Assembly (NCBI RefSeq): GCF_001514195.1
Contig: NZ_KQ948737.1
Span: 186,001 to 250,000, forward strand
DNA: 64,000 bases
Source: Streptomyces griseorubiginosus
GTDB taxonomy: Bacteria; Actinomycetota; Actinomycetes; Streptomycetales; Streptomycetaceae
Direction: 5' to 3'
This document shows positions 26,421-34,640 of the stretch, piece by piece (within the stretch, counting starts at the first letter, position 1; each line of letters opens with the position of its first letter). Below the pieces are notes generated by a model. It saw only the letters and a program-made list of their open reading frames with translations. It searched no databases and had not been told where the DNA came from. A program made the translations under genes and the position numbers.

Positions 26421-28986
26421 CCGCGAGGCGGGCCCGTCCGCACCCTCCGCGACGGCTGGCCCCGGCCGGGTCCTGGTGCCCTACGGGCAGGGGCGGATCC
26501 GCGGTCTCGACGCCGCCGAACTGGGCTCCCACGGCGCGGCCGTGGACGGGCTCCTCGCCCTCGGCCTGCCGGTCGTTCCGGGGCTCACCGTGCCCGCCGG
26601 CGCCGCCGCCTCGCTGTGCGCGACCGACACCGCCGAGGCCGCCGTGGAACTGGTCGAACAGCTCTCGGGGCGGCGCATGGGCGACCCGGTCCGGCCGCTG
26701 CTGATACGCCTGTCGGCGAGCGCACCCACCGAGGTCGCCGGACTGCCGCCGGACCTGCCCTGTCTCGGCCTCTCCCCCGCCCGGGCGGACGACCTGACCG
26801 CCGTCATCGGACGGGCCGACGCCCTGTACGAGGTGTGGGCCGGCACCGTGCGCATGATCGCCGAGTACGCCCTGGACGTGCCCGCCGCCGTGCTCGACGA
26901 CGCCCTCCTGGACACACCCGAGCCGAGAGAACGCGTGGAACTGCTGCTCTCCCTGGCGGCGGAGCACGGCTCCCGTCCCTTCCCGGACGATCCGGCACAG
27001 CAGCTCGCGCTGGCCGCGCGCGCCCTCCTCAACCGGTGGGACTCCCCCCGTGCGCGAAGGTCCCGCCGCGCCCAGAAGCTCCCCGCCGAGCTGGCCGTCG
27101 CCCTGCATGTGCAGGCCCTGCGCATCGGCCCCGCCGACCACTCGGGCTACGGCACCGCGGTCAGCCGCGATCCCGAGAGCGGCCGCTTCTCGCCCCGGGG
27201 CGCCTTCTTCCCCGGAGTGCGCCGCAGCGCCCCGCCACCCCACACCGGGGAACCGCTGGAACGGCTCGCGGGCGGCACCGCGTTGCTCGAACACTCCCTG
27301 CTCACCCTGGAACGCCATCTGCGCACCCCGGTGACGGTCGACTTCGAGGTGCGCGACGACGAGATCTCCCTCCTGGCCGCCGCCCCGCAACCGCGCCCGC
27401 CGCTCAGGGCCGCCGTCTGTCTGGCCGCGGACCTGGCCCGGGACGGGGCCCTCGGCCACGAGGAGGCCGTACGCCGGATCAGCCCCGCGCAGGTGCAGGA
27501 ACTCCTGCACCCCCAGCTGCGGTTGACCGGTGGGGAAGAGCTCCTGGTGAGGGGACTGCCCGCGTCCCCGGGAGCGGCGACCGGAGCGGTCGTGCTCTCC
27601 AGCGAACGCGCCCTCGAACTGGCAGCGGACGGCACGCGGGTCGTCCTCGTGGCCGCCGAGACCAACCCGGCGGACGTCCCCGGGATGCTGGCCTCCGCAG
27701 CGGTGCTGACCGCCACCGGCGGCATCGCCTCCCACGCCGCCGTCGTGGCCCGGGGTGCCGGCAAGCCCGCGGTGTGCGGCGCGGAGGGACTGCGTGTGGA
27801 CCGGGCCGCCGGGACGGTGCGTTTCGGCGAGCGCGTGCTGCGCGAGGGCGACCCGGTCTCGCTGGACGGCCGTACCGGAGCCGTCTACGCCGGGACGCTG
27901 AGCGTCAGTGTCGCCGGACCGCCGCCCGAGCTGACCACCCTGCTGGAGTGGGCGGACGACGTGCGCCGGCTGGGTGTGCGGGTCAACGCCGACACGGCCG
28001 CCGAGGTGGACACCGCCCTCGCCCTGGGGGCGGAGGGCGTCGGGCTGTGCCGTACCGAGCACCAGTTCCTCGGCGCACGGCTGCCGCTGATCCGCCGGGT
28101 GCTGCTGGCCGCCGATCCGTCCGCCCGCGACGAGGCGCTGGTGGCGCTGGAACGTGCCCAGCACGAGGACTTCCGGGCGCTGCTGACCGCCCTGGGGAAC
28201 CGTCCGGTGACCGTTCGCCTGCTGGACGCCCCGCTGCACGAGTTCCTGCCCGCCCCCGGCGAGGCCCTGGACGCGGCCGAGGAGCAGCGGGCCGCCGCCC
28301 TGCGGGAGGCCAACCCGATGCTCGGACTGCGCGGGGTGCGCCTTGCGCTGCTGCACGAGAGGCTCTACCCGGCCCAGGCCGAGGCGCTCTTCACCGCCTG
28401 GGCCGATGTCTCCGCCACCGGAGTACGGCCGCAGCTGGAAGTGATGATCCCGCTCGTCAGCCTGCCGGAGGAACTCGCCGCAGCGGCCGCCTACGTCCGC
28501 GGTGCCGCCGACGCGGTCGCCGCCCGCACCGGGGTGGAGGTGCCCTACCGGCTCGGCACGATGATCGAGACGCCGAGGGCCGCGCTGCTGGCCGGTGAAC
28601 TCGCCGAGCACGCCGAGTTCTTCTCCTTCGGCACCAACGACCTCACCCAGCTCACCTACGGCTTCTCCCGGGACGACGTCGAGCGCCAGGTGCTCGCCTC
28701 CTACAGGGAACGCGGGTTCCTGACCGCCAGCCCCTTCGCCCGGCTCGACCCGCGCGGCGTCGGCGCCCTCATCGCCCTCGCCACCGAGCGGGCCCGGGAG
28801 GTGCGGCCCGGCATCAAGCTCGGCGTGTGCGGAGAGCACGGCGGTGACCCCGAGTCGATCGCGTTCTGCGACGGCCTCGGCCTCGACTACGTCTCCTGTT
28901 CCGCGCATCGCGTCCCGGTGGCCCGGATGGCCGCCGCGCACAGCGCCCTGCGGGAACCGGGCGAGAACAGCGGGAGCACACGATGA
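26317..28986 (+). CDS. PPDK/PEP-synthase-like PEP-utilising enzyme with degenerate ATP-grasp
   Basis: An 889-residue homologue of pyruvate phosphate dikinase. Residues about 45-400 align with the PPDK nucleotide-binding part (LGLPVVPGLTVPAGAA; LLNRWDSPRARRSRR; DHSGYGTAVSRDPESG). However, the Arg/Gly loop reads IRLSASAPTEV and the usual LQTR end motif reads LAAAPQ. The swivelling domain keeps its phosphohistidine, His473 in GGIASHAAVVARGAGKP. The PEP barrel keeps LGAEGVGLCRTEH, EVMIPLV, FGTNDLTQ and the acid Cys861 in YVSCSAHRVP. I infer that it takes phosphate from PEP to His473 but may not use ATP or Pi normally. GTG 26317 is preceded by AGGAG; two further in-frame starts exist in the repeat. 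Confidence 0.85.
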   Translation: MSVTDHQEPGVRVADHQEPGVPVADHQEPGVPVADREAGPSAPSATAGPGRVLVPYGQGRIRGLDAAELGSHGAAVDGLLALGLPVVPGLTVPAGAAASLCATDTAEAAVELVEQLSGRRMGDPVRPLLIRLSASAPTEVAGLPPDLPCLGLSPARADDLTAVIGRADALYEVWAGTVRMIAEYALDVPAAVLDDALLDTPEPRERVELLLSLAAEHGSRPFPDDPAQQLALAARALLNRWDSPRARRSRRAQKLPAELAVALHVQALRIGPADHSGYGTAVSRDPESGRFSPRGAFFPGVRRSAPPPHTGEPLERLAGGTALLEHSLLTLERHLRTPVTVDFEVRDDEISLLAAAPQPRPPLRAAVCLAADLARDGALGHEEAVRRISPAQVQELLHPQLRLTGGEELLVRGLPASPGAATGAVVLSSERALELAADGTRVVLVAAETNPADVPGMLASAAVLTATGGIASHAAVVARGAGKPAVCGAEGLRVDRAAGTVRFGERVLREGDPVSLDGRTGAVYAGTLSVSVAGPPPELTTLLEWADDVRRLGVRVNADTAAEVDTALALGAEGVGLCRTEHQFLGARLPLIRRVLLAADPSARDEALVALERAQHEDFRALLTALGNRPVTVRLLDAPLHEFLPAPGEALDAAEEQRAAALREANPMLGLRGVRLALLHERLYPAQAEALFTAWADVSATGVRPQLEVMIPLVSLPEELAAAAAYVRGAADAVAARTGVEVPYRLGTMIETPRAALLAGELAEHAEFFSFGTNDLTQLTYGFSRDDVERQVLASYRERGFLTASPFARLDPRGVGALIALATERAREVRPGIKLGVCGEHGGDPESIAFCDGLGLDYVSCSAHRVPVARMAAAHSALREPGENSGSTR

Positions 28987-30104
28987 CGACGAGCACCGTG
29001 ACCGAGGGCGCGGCCCTGTCGGACACCGAGCTGGAGGACCTGCGCGAGACCGTGCGGTCCGTGTGCGCGGACGCCGGCGGCACCGCGGCGGTCCGCCGGC
29101 TGTCCGAGGAGGCTCCCGGCATCGACGCCGGCCTGTGGGACGTGCTCGGCCGGCAGGTCGGCCTCGCCGCTCTCGGCCTGCCCGAGTCGGTGGGCGGCAT
29201 CGGCGGCCTCGCCGAGATCACCGCCGTCTGCGAGGAGTTGGGCCGGACCCTGGCTCCGGTGCCGCTGCTGTCCTCGACCGTGCTGGCCGGGCAGGTGCTG
29301 GCCGGCTGCGGTACGGCCGACACAGCGCTGGCAGCGCTGGCCGAGGGCGCCGTACACGCCCTGGCGGTGGCCGCGCCCGACGGGGCCTGGCGGCCGGACG
29401 CCGTGCCGGTGGCCGTCTCCTGGCAGGGCAGTGTGCCGCTGCTGAACGGCACCGCGCCGTTCGTCCTGGACGGCGCCGACGCCGAGGCGCTGGTGGTGGC
29501 CGCGGCCGGGGCCGACGGCGTGGACCTCTTCCTCGTCGACCCGCGCGAGCCGGGGGTCACCGTGCGCCGGGTGCCCACCCTGGACCTCAGCCGGGGCCAG
29601 GCCGTGGTCGCCTTCACCGGCTGCCGGGCCCGGGCGCTGACCGCCGGCGGCGAGGGGGCGGACGTCGTCTCCCGCGCCCTGGACGTGGCCCTGGTGGCAC
29701 TGGCGGCCGAGCAACTCGGCGGGGCGCAGGCCGCGTTGGACATGACGGTGGCCCATGTGCGCGAACGCACCCAGTTCGGGCGGCCCATCGGCGGCTTCCA
29801 GGCGGTCAAGCACGCCTGCGCCGACATGCTGCTCCAGGTCGAGGCCGCCCGGTCGGCCGTGGTGCGCGCGGTCCGCTCGGACGGCACGCCCGAGGCGCTG
29901 GCCGAGGCGGCGGCGGTGGCACAGGCCTGGTGCGGCGAGGCATTCACCGCGGTCACCGCCCAGTGCGTGCAACTGCACGGCGGGATGGGCTTCACCTGGG
30001 AGCACGACGCACACCTGTACTTCCGGCGCGCCCAGTCCGACGCGGCCCTGCTGGGCGGCGCCGCGCACCACCGGGAACGGCTGGCCGGTCTGCTGGGCTG
30101 GTGA
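28983..30104 (+). CDS. Acyl-CoA dehydrogenase (steroid/side-chain FadE type)
   Basis: A 373-residue flavoprotein whose ATG overlaps the stop of the PEP enzyme by ATGA. It belongs to the acyl-CoA dehydrogenase superfamily but is short, like the subunits that pair as alpha2beta2 in steroid side-chain degradation. The middle FAD motif is weak, while the C-terminal helices are well kept: RERTQFGRPIGGFQAVKHA and VQLHGGMGFTWEHDAHLYFR. The usual catalytic Glu region is replaced in part, so it may need a partner; the acyl-CoA dehydrogenase at 23372 is one candidate. Its place between PEP enzyme and DUF35 gene suggests oxidation of an unusual acyl-CoA. Confidence 0.87.
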   Translation: MTTSTVTEGAALSDTELEDLRETVRSVCADAGGTAAVRRLSEEAPGIDAGLWDVLGRQVGLAALGLPESVGGIGGLAEITAVCEELGRTLAPVPLLSSTVLAGQVLAGCGTADTALAALAEGAVHALAVAAPDGAWRPDAVPVAVSWQGSVPLLNGTAPFVLDGADAEALVVAAAGADGVDLFLVDPREPGVTVRRVPTLDLSRGQAVVAFTGCRARALTAGGEGADVVSRALDVALVALAAEQLGGAQAALDMTVAHVRERTQFGRPIGGFQAVKHACADMLLQVEAARSAVVRAVRSDGTPEALAEAAAVAQAWCGEAFTAVTAQCVQLHGGMGFTWEHDAHLYFRRAQSDAALLGGAAHHRERLAGLLGW

Positions 30105-30122
30105 CACGGAAGGCGGGACGGC

Positions 30123-30566
30123 ATGACCACCAGACTCATCGACGAGTCGTTGTTCGAGAGACCGGAGGACCGGAAGGACGACGACGGGAGCCCACGGCGG
30201 CTCGTGGGCGCCCGCTGCTCCGAGTGCGCCACCGTCGTCTTCCCCCGGCAGGACTCGTGCCCCCGCTGTCCGGACGGGACGATGGCCGCGCACGTGCTGC
30301 CGGTGAGCGGGCGGGTCTGGTCGTGGACGCTCCAGGCGTTCCCGCCCAAGCCGCCCTACCGGCCGCCGGCCGGCGGCCATCATCCCTACCACCTGGGTTA
30401 TGTGGACCTCGGCGAGGTCCTGGTCGAGGCACGCCTGGCGGTACCCCGCGAGGAGATCCGGATCGGTCTGCCGGTCCGGCTCACCACCGTGAGCGCGTAC
30501 CAGGACGACGACGGCACCGAGGTCATGACCTTCGCGTTCCGTCCGGAGCGGGACGAGGAGCGTTGA
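30123..30566 (+). CDS. DUF35 OB-fold/zinc-ribbon acyl-CoA-associated protein
   Basis: A 147-residue protein with an N-terminal zinc ribbon (GARCSECATVVFPRQDSCPR, C-x2-C and C-x2-C) and a C-terminal OB fold (SGRVWSWTLQAFPPKPPY; PYHLGYVDLGEVLVEARL). DUF35 proteins bind acyl-CoA and form obligate complexes with SCP2-type thiolases or aldolases, for example ChsH2 with Ltp2 in cholesterol degradation. Its partner is expected to be the thiolase at 31950, now separated by a TnpB element. The stop TGA lies inside the TTGAC at the element's end, so the last residues may have been altered by the insertion. Confidence 0.87.
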   Translation: MTTRLIDESLFERPEDRKDDDGSPRRLVGARCSECATVVFPRQDSCPRCPDGTMAAHVLPVSGRVWSWTLQAFPPKPPYRPPAGGHHPYHLGYVDLGEVLVEARLAVPREEIRIGLPVRLTTVSAYQDDDGTEVMTFAFRPERDEER

Positions 30567-30720
30567 CTACCTCCCCCGCCTAAAGGCGGGGGATTCCAGC
30601 GGTCGCCCGCTGGGGTTCCTGCTTCACCGACGACCGCCCCGTCCGGGAGGACTCCCGTTGAGGTCTTACACCGTCTCCACAGGCTGCTGCCGCCAGCCCG
30701 GCGGCCAGAATGTTGCGCGC
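30563..30720 (-). ncRNA. Candidate TnpB guide RNA (omega/reRNA) at the element right end
   Basis: TnpB nucleases use an RNA that overlaps the 3' end of tnpB and ends at the element boundary. Here the strong hairpin 30573-30592 overlaps the tnpB stop codon (TAG lies at the loop) and the boundary follows at once. The guide would then be read from the adjoining end of the DUF35 gene on the minus strand. Extent is inferred from known systems, not seen directly. Confidence 0.4.
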
Positions 30721-31788
30721 CGCGTTCACGTCGCGGTCATGCACCACGCCACAGGCACACGTCCACTCACGAACGTGCAGCGGCAGCTTCACGGCGACCG
30801 TGCCGCAGCTTCCGCACAGCTTCGAGCTGGGGAAAAAGCGGTCGATAACCACGAGTTCGCGCCCATACCAGGCACACTTGTACTCCAGCATGGACCGCAG
30901 GTCCGTCCAGGCCGCATCCGAGATGGCGCGCGCCAGGCGCCCGTTCTTCAGCAGATTGCGGACGGTGAGGTCCTCGATCACGACCGTTTGGTTCTCACGG
31001 ACGAGTCGAGTCGACAGTTTATGCAGGAAGTCGCGGCGCCGGTCGGCGATCCGCGCATGCACCTTGGCGACACGACGACGGGCTTTGGCCCGGTTCGCGG
31101 AGCCCTTCGCCTTGCGGGACAGCTCCCGCTGCGCCCTGGCGAGACGGGCACGGTCGCGGCGTTCGTGCCGGGGGTTGGCGATCTTCTCCCCGGTGGACAG
31201 GGTCACCAGGGAGGTGATCCCGGCGTCCAGGCCGACCGCCATATTCGTGGCGGGGGCCGGGGCGATGCCGTCCTCGCACAGCAGGGACACGAACCAGCGT
31301 CCCGCCGCGTCACGGGACACCGTCACCGTGGTCGGCTCCGCACCCTCAGGCAGCAGACGCGACCAGCGGATGTCCAAAGGCTCCGCCATCTTGGCCAGAG
31401 TCAGCTTCCCCTCGCGCCAGGTGAAGGCGCTACGGGTGTACTCGGCCGACGCCCGGGACTTCTTCCGCGACTTGTAGCGCGGATACTGGGCGCGCTTGGC
31501 GAAGAAGTGGGCGAACGCCGCCTGAAGGTGGCGCAGCGCCTGCTGCAGCGGAACCGAGGACACCTCGGTCAGGAAGGCGAGTTCCTCGGTCTTCTTCCAC
31601 CCCGTCAGCGCAGCGGAGGACTGCACGTAGGAGATGCGGCGCTGCTCGCTATACCAGGCCCGGGTCCGCTCCTCCAACGCCTTGTTGTACACCAGGCGAA
31701 CGCAGCCGAACGTGCGCGACAGCTCAGCCGCCTGCTCGTCCGTGGGGTAAAAGCGGTACCTGAACGCCCGCTTGACCCGCTCCGCCAT
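30580..31788 (-). CDS. tnpB: TnpB-family RNA-guided nuclease (IS605 OrfB)
   Basis: A 402-residue TnpB protein. The N-terminal helix-turn-helix domain starts RAFRYRFYPTDEQAAELS. The RuvC-like core has its three acidic residues in VGLDAGITSLV, VVIEDLTVRNLL and DRDVNAARNI. The zinc ribbon between the last two shows CGSCGTV and WTCACG. All catalytic residues are present, so it looks functional. There is no tnpA in the window, so mobility would depend on a transposase in trans. It runs against the surrounding plus-strand operon and therefore may obstruct read-through to the thiolase gene. Confidence 0.92.
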   Translation of the reverse strand: MAERVKRAFRYRFYPTDEQAAELSRTFGCVRLVYNKALEERTRAWYSEQRRISYVQSSAALTGWKKTEELAFLTEVSSVPLQQALRHLQAAFAHFFAKRAQYPRYKSRKKSRASAEYTRSAFTWREGKLTLAKMAEPLDIRWSRLLPEGAEPTTVTVSRDAAGRWFVSLLCEDGIAPAPATNMAVGLDAGITSLVTLSTGEKIANPRHERRDRARLARAQRELSRKAKGSANRAKARRRVAKVHARIADRRRDFLHKLSTRLVRENQTVVIEDLTVRNLLKNGRLARAISDAAWTDLRSMLEYKCAWYGRELVVIDRFFPSSKLCGSCGTVAVKLPLHVREWTCACGVVHDRDVNAARNILAAGLAAAACGDGVRPQRESSRTGRSSVKQEPQRATAGIPRL

Positions 31789-31949
31789 ACCTCACACCTT
31801 ATCAATTCCCGTGTGAGCGGGGGGCGTCGGTCGGTGGGCGGTGGACGCTGGTCCGCCCTCGCGGCGAACCGACTCCTCCTGCCCCGCTCCGCGGGGGCTT
31901 CATTTCCTCCCCGGCCTGAAGGCCGGGGTACCCACGAAGGAAGGCCCCG

Positions 31950-33104
31950 ATGAGCCCACGCGACGAGGTGTACGTGGTCGGATGCGGGATGACCCCCTTC
32001 GGCCGCGACGAGAGTGTCAGCGCGATGGAGATGGCCGAGCGTGCCGTGCGTGAGGCGCTCGCCGACGCAGGTGTCGCCTGGCACGACATCGGCCTCGCGG
32101 CCGGCGGCTCCGACGTGTCCGGCAAGCCCGACACACTGGTGGGCCGACTGGGCCTGACCGGAGTGCCGTTCGTCAACGTGCAGAACGGCTGCGCGACCGG
32201 CGCCTCCACCGTGCTCGCGGTCGCCGACGCGCTGCGCGCGGGCGAGGCCCCGCTGGGGTTGGCGGTGGGCTTCGACAAGCACGAGCGCGGCGCGTTCCAC
32301 GTCTCCCCCGCCCGCTACGGCCTGGGCGACTGGTACGCCGAGACCGGCATGATGCTCACCACCCAGTTCTTCGCGCTGAAGACCCAGCGGTACCTGTACG
32401 AGCACGGGATCTCGGAGCGGGCGCTGGCGCTGGTCGCCGAACGGGCCTTCCGCAACGGCTCGCACCATCCCCTGGCCTGGCGGCGCAAACCGCTCACGGA
32501 ACGCGAGATCCTCGACTCGGCCGAGGTCAGCCCCCCGCTCACCCAGTACATGTTCTGCTCCCCCGGCCAGGGTGCCGCCGCGCTGGTCCTGGCACGCGGC
32601 GACCGCGCCTTCGATCTGTGCGAACGGCCGGTCAAGCTGGCCTCGCTGGCCTTCCGGACCCGGCGCTTCGGTTCGTTCGAGGTGTTCTCGCCCTGGCTGC
32701 CACCGGGACCGCACCGCAGCCCCAGCGTCGACGCCGCGGAGGCGGCCTTCCGTACGGCGGGGGTACGGCCCGCGGACGTGCAGGTGGCCCAGCTCCAGGA
32801 CACCGACAGCGGTTCGGAGCTGATCCACCTGGCCGAGACGGGGCTGTGCGGCCATGGCGAGCAGGAGGAGCTGCTGGTCGGCGGGGCCACCGATCCCACG
32901 GGCCGCATACCGGTCAACACCGACGGCGGCTGTCTGGCCGGCGGTGAGCCCGTGGGCGCCTCCGGGCTCCGCCAGTTCCATGAGGTCGTACGGCAGTTGC
33001 AGGGCCGTGCGCCCGGTCCGCAGGTGCCGGGGTCGCCACGGGTGGGCTTCACCCATGTGTACGGGGCGCCCGGGATCAGCGCGTGCTCGGTCCTGACGGT
33101 GTGA
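31950..33104 (+). CDS. SCP2-thiolase/Ltp2-like acyl-CoA lyase or retro-aldolase
   Basis: Thiolase-superfamily protein of 384 residues, ATG with an AAGGAAGG site. A Cys is kept at the nucleophile position (NVQNGCATGASTVL). The catalytic GHP motif is changed to GGCLAGGEPVGASG (His to Glu) and the second Cys motif to YGAPGISACS. These changes mark the SCP2/Ltp branch, whose characterised members cleave beta-hydroxyacyl-CoA by retro-aldol reaction together with a DUF35 protein. The DUF35 gene at 30123 lies just before, across the TnpB insertion. I infer that the pair removes a two- or three-carbon unit as acyl-CoA and leaves a ketone or aldehyde. Confidence 0.85.
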   Translation: MSPRDEVYVVGCGMTPFGRDESVSAMEMAERAVREALADAGVAWHDIGLAAGGSDVSGKPDTLVGRLGLTGVPFVNVQNGCATGASTVLAVADALRAGEAPLGLAVGFDKHERGAFHVSPARYGLGDWYAETGMMLTTQFFALKTQRYLYEHGISERALALVAERAFRNGSHHPLAWRRKPLTEREILDSAEVSPPLTQYMFCSPGQGAAALVLARGDRAFDLCERPVKLASLAFRTRRFGSFEVFSPWLPPGPHRSPSVDAAEAAFRTAGVRPADVQVAQLQDTDSGSELIHLAETGLCGHGEQEELLVGGATDPTGRIPVNTDGGCLAGGEPVGASGLRQFHEVVRQLQGRAPGPQVPGSPRVGFTHVYGAPGISACSVLTV

Positions 33105-33116
33105 GAGGAGGCAGCC

Positions 33117-33821
33117 GTGCGCCACGGTGACAGAACGGCGCTGGTGACCGGAGGGGCCCGCGGCATCGGCCTGGAGATCGCCCGACAGCTCGCGGACCGG
33201 GGGCTGCGGGTCCTGGTCGGGGCGCGTGGAGCGGCCGCAGCCGAGGAAGCGTGCCGTGCCCTCGGCCCGGCGGCACTGCCCCTGGCTCTGGATGTGACCT
33301 CGGCGGCGAGTGTCCGCGAAGCGGTCGGGTCGGCGCGCGAGCTGACCGGCGGGATCGACGTCCTGGTGAACAACGCGGGGGTTTCCCTGGACGGGCCACT
33401 GCGGCCGCCGTACTTCGACGAGGACGTTCTGCGCGAGACGCTGGACACGAACCTCGCCGGCGCCTGGCGGGTGGCGGAGGCCGTCGTTCCGGGGATGGTG
33501 GAGGCCGGTTACGGACGGGTCGTGAACCTCACCAGTTCGTACGGCTCCCTGTCGCTGATGGACTCCGGCCGGCACCCTGCCTACCGCGTCTCCAAAACGG
33601 CGCTCAACGCCCTGACCCGTATGCTCGCGGCCGAACTGGCGGGTACGGGGGTCCTGGTCAACGCCGCCGACCCCGGCTGGACCCGCAGCGGAATGGGTGG
33701 CCCGTCAGCCCCGCGCGGCCCGGCGGAGGGCGCGGACACACCGGTCTGGCTGGCGACGCTTCCCGAAGGCGACGGGACGACGGGCGGCCTGTTCGCCGAC
33801 CGCAGGCCGCTGCCCTGGTGA
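33117..33821 (+). CDS. Short-chain dehydrogenase/reductase
   Basis: A 234-residue SDR from GTG 33117 (GAGGAGG ahead). Cofactor motif TGGARGIG, structural NNAG in VLVNNAGVSLDG, catalytic Ser in LTSSYGSLS and Y-x3-K in YRVSK. An Arg in VLVGARG, after the second beta strand, suggests NADP(H) preference. The sequence resembles carbonyl-reductase-like SDRs that reduce ketones or aldehydes. It ends the plus-strand operon that starts with the enoyl-CoA hydratase, so it may reduce the carbonyl released by the Ltp2-like lyase. Confidence 0.88.
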   Translation: MRHGDRTALVTGGARGIGLEIARQLADRGLRVLVGARGAAAAEEACRALGPAALPLALDVTSAASVREAVGSARELTGGIDVLVNNAGVSLDGPLRPPYFDEDVLRETLDTNLAGAWRVAEAVVPGMVEAGYGRVVNLTSSYGSLSLMDSGRHPAYRVSKTALNALTRMLAAELAGTGVLVNAADPGWTRSGMGGPSAPRGPAEGADTPVWLATLPEGDGTTGGLFADRRPLPW

Positions 33822-33852
33822 ACGGCCTCGGGTCAGTGGCCCAGTGCGCCGG

Positions 33853-34500
33853 TCACTCCGCCTTCTGCTCAGCGGCGACGATGCGCAATGCCAGGGCCCG
33901 CACCGCCTCCAGCACGGACCGGGAGGGGAGCTGGGACAGTGGTCCGCCCTCCGCACGGAGCGCGGTGACGAGCATGGTCGTGCTGATCAGGGTGCGGACG
34001 GCGAGGGCCTGTGCCGCGTGCCGGGCCTTGGCTGCGCGGGGGCTGCGGGTGGTGCCCTCGGGCAGATAGTCGTAGCCGCGCTGGATGTGCCGCTGCTCGA
34101 ACTCGTCCCGCAGCACCTTCACGCTGCCGTTGGCCGAGGCGACCTGGACCTGGTAGAGGCGGGCCTCGTCCGGGTTCTTCTCCACCCACTCCCACACGGC
34201 GTCGATGACCCGCACCAGGCCTTCCGCGTCACCCGGCTCGGACTCCGGCCGGGCCGCCTCCACGACGGCGTTCAGCTGGTCGAAGACCCGGCGCATGGCG
34301 AGTTCGAGCAGCTCCTCCTTGCCGTCGAAGTGGTAGTAGACGGCGGTCGGGACCACCTGGGCCTCGTCGGCGATGTCCTGGACGCTGGTCTCGGCGAAGC
34401 CGTTGCGGCCGAACACCCGCACGGCCGCGGTGATGATGTGCTGCCGCCGCGAGGGTCGGTGGGCGGGCTGCTTGCCGTTCTTCGTCGTGGCCGCCATCAT
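33853..34500 (-). CDS. TetR-family regulator (first of divergent pair)
   Basis: A 215-residue repressor. The HTH lies at residues about 20-65: IITAAVRVFGRNGFAETSVQ then DIADEAQVVPTAVYYHFDGK. The rest is a helical ligand-binding domain. ATG 34500 or 34497, with GGGAG ahead. It is divergent from a second TetR gene; an ACT-N13-AGT palindrome lies between them and recurs before four catabolic operons. This regulator or its neighbour is therefore the likely controller of the supercluster, probably responding to an acyl-CoA or the pathway substrate. Confidence 0.9.
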   Translation of the reverse strand: MMAATTKNGKQPAHRPSRRQHIITAAVRVFGRNGFAETSVQDIADEAQVVPTAVYYHFDGKEELLELAMRRVFDQLNAVVEAARPESEPGDAEGLVRVIDAVWEWVEKNPDEARLYQVQVASANGSVKVLRDEFEQRHIQRGYDYLPEGTTRSPRAAKARHAAQALAVRTLISTTMLVTALRAEGGPLSQLPSRSVLEAVRALALRIVAAEQKAE

Positions 34501-34544
34501 GCTCCCTGCCCGCCGCCGTGAACCCGCGTCCCGGGTCCGTCCGT

Positions 34545-34563
34545 ACTGACCAGTGTATCCAGT
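34545..34563. promoter_or_regulatory. ACT-N13-AGT operator, site 2 (divergent TetR genes)
   Basis: The half-sites ACTG and CAGT, separated by 11 bases and extended to TACTG/CAGTA, lie midway between the two divergent TetR genes. This is the site that ties the motif to a TetR repressor by autoregulation. Confidence 0.6.
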
Positions 34564-34640
34564 AACTCCGATCCCCGGTCTGCGGAATTCCTGCTGCGCG
34601 TAGGCCTCCGGGACACCCGCCGCCCGGCATACTTGACATC

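Larger units (their letters stand above)
30563..31930 (-). mobile_element. IS200/IS605-type element encoding only TnpB
   Basis: The unit contains tnpB without a tnpA transposase and is bounded by subterminal hairpins: CCCCCGCC-TAAA-GGCGGGGG at 30573-30592 and CCCCGGCC-TGAA-GGCCGGGG at 31909-31928. A third inverted repeat, CTCACAC/GTGTGAG, lies just upstream of tnpB (31791-31817). The exact ends are inferred: TTGAC at 30563 on the right-end side and a few bases past 31928 on the other. It sits between two genes that normally work as neighbours. Confidence 0.75.

Noticed and set aside
26032..28941. A 969-codon minus-strand frame over the PPDK-like gene
   Set aside because: The plus strand matches PPDK along its whole length; the antisense product is Gly/Gln-rich low-complexity sequence.
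31909..31928. Second TnpB right end from another element
   Set aside because: The hairpin resembles a right-end hairpin in plus orientation, but there is no second tnpB remnant; it is more simply the other end of the same element.
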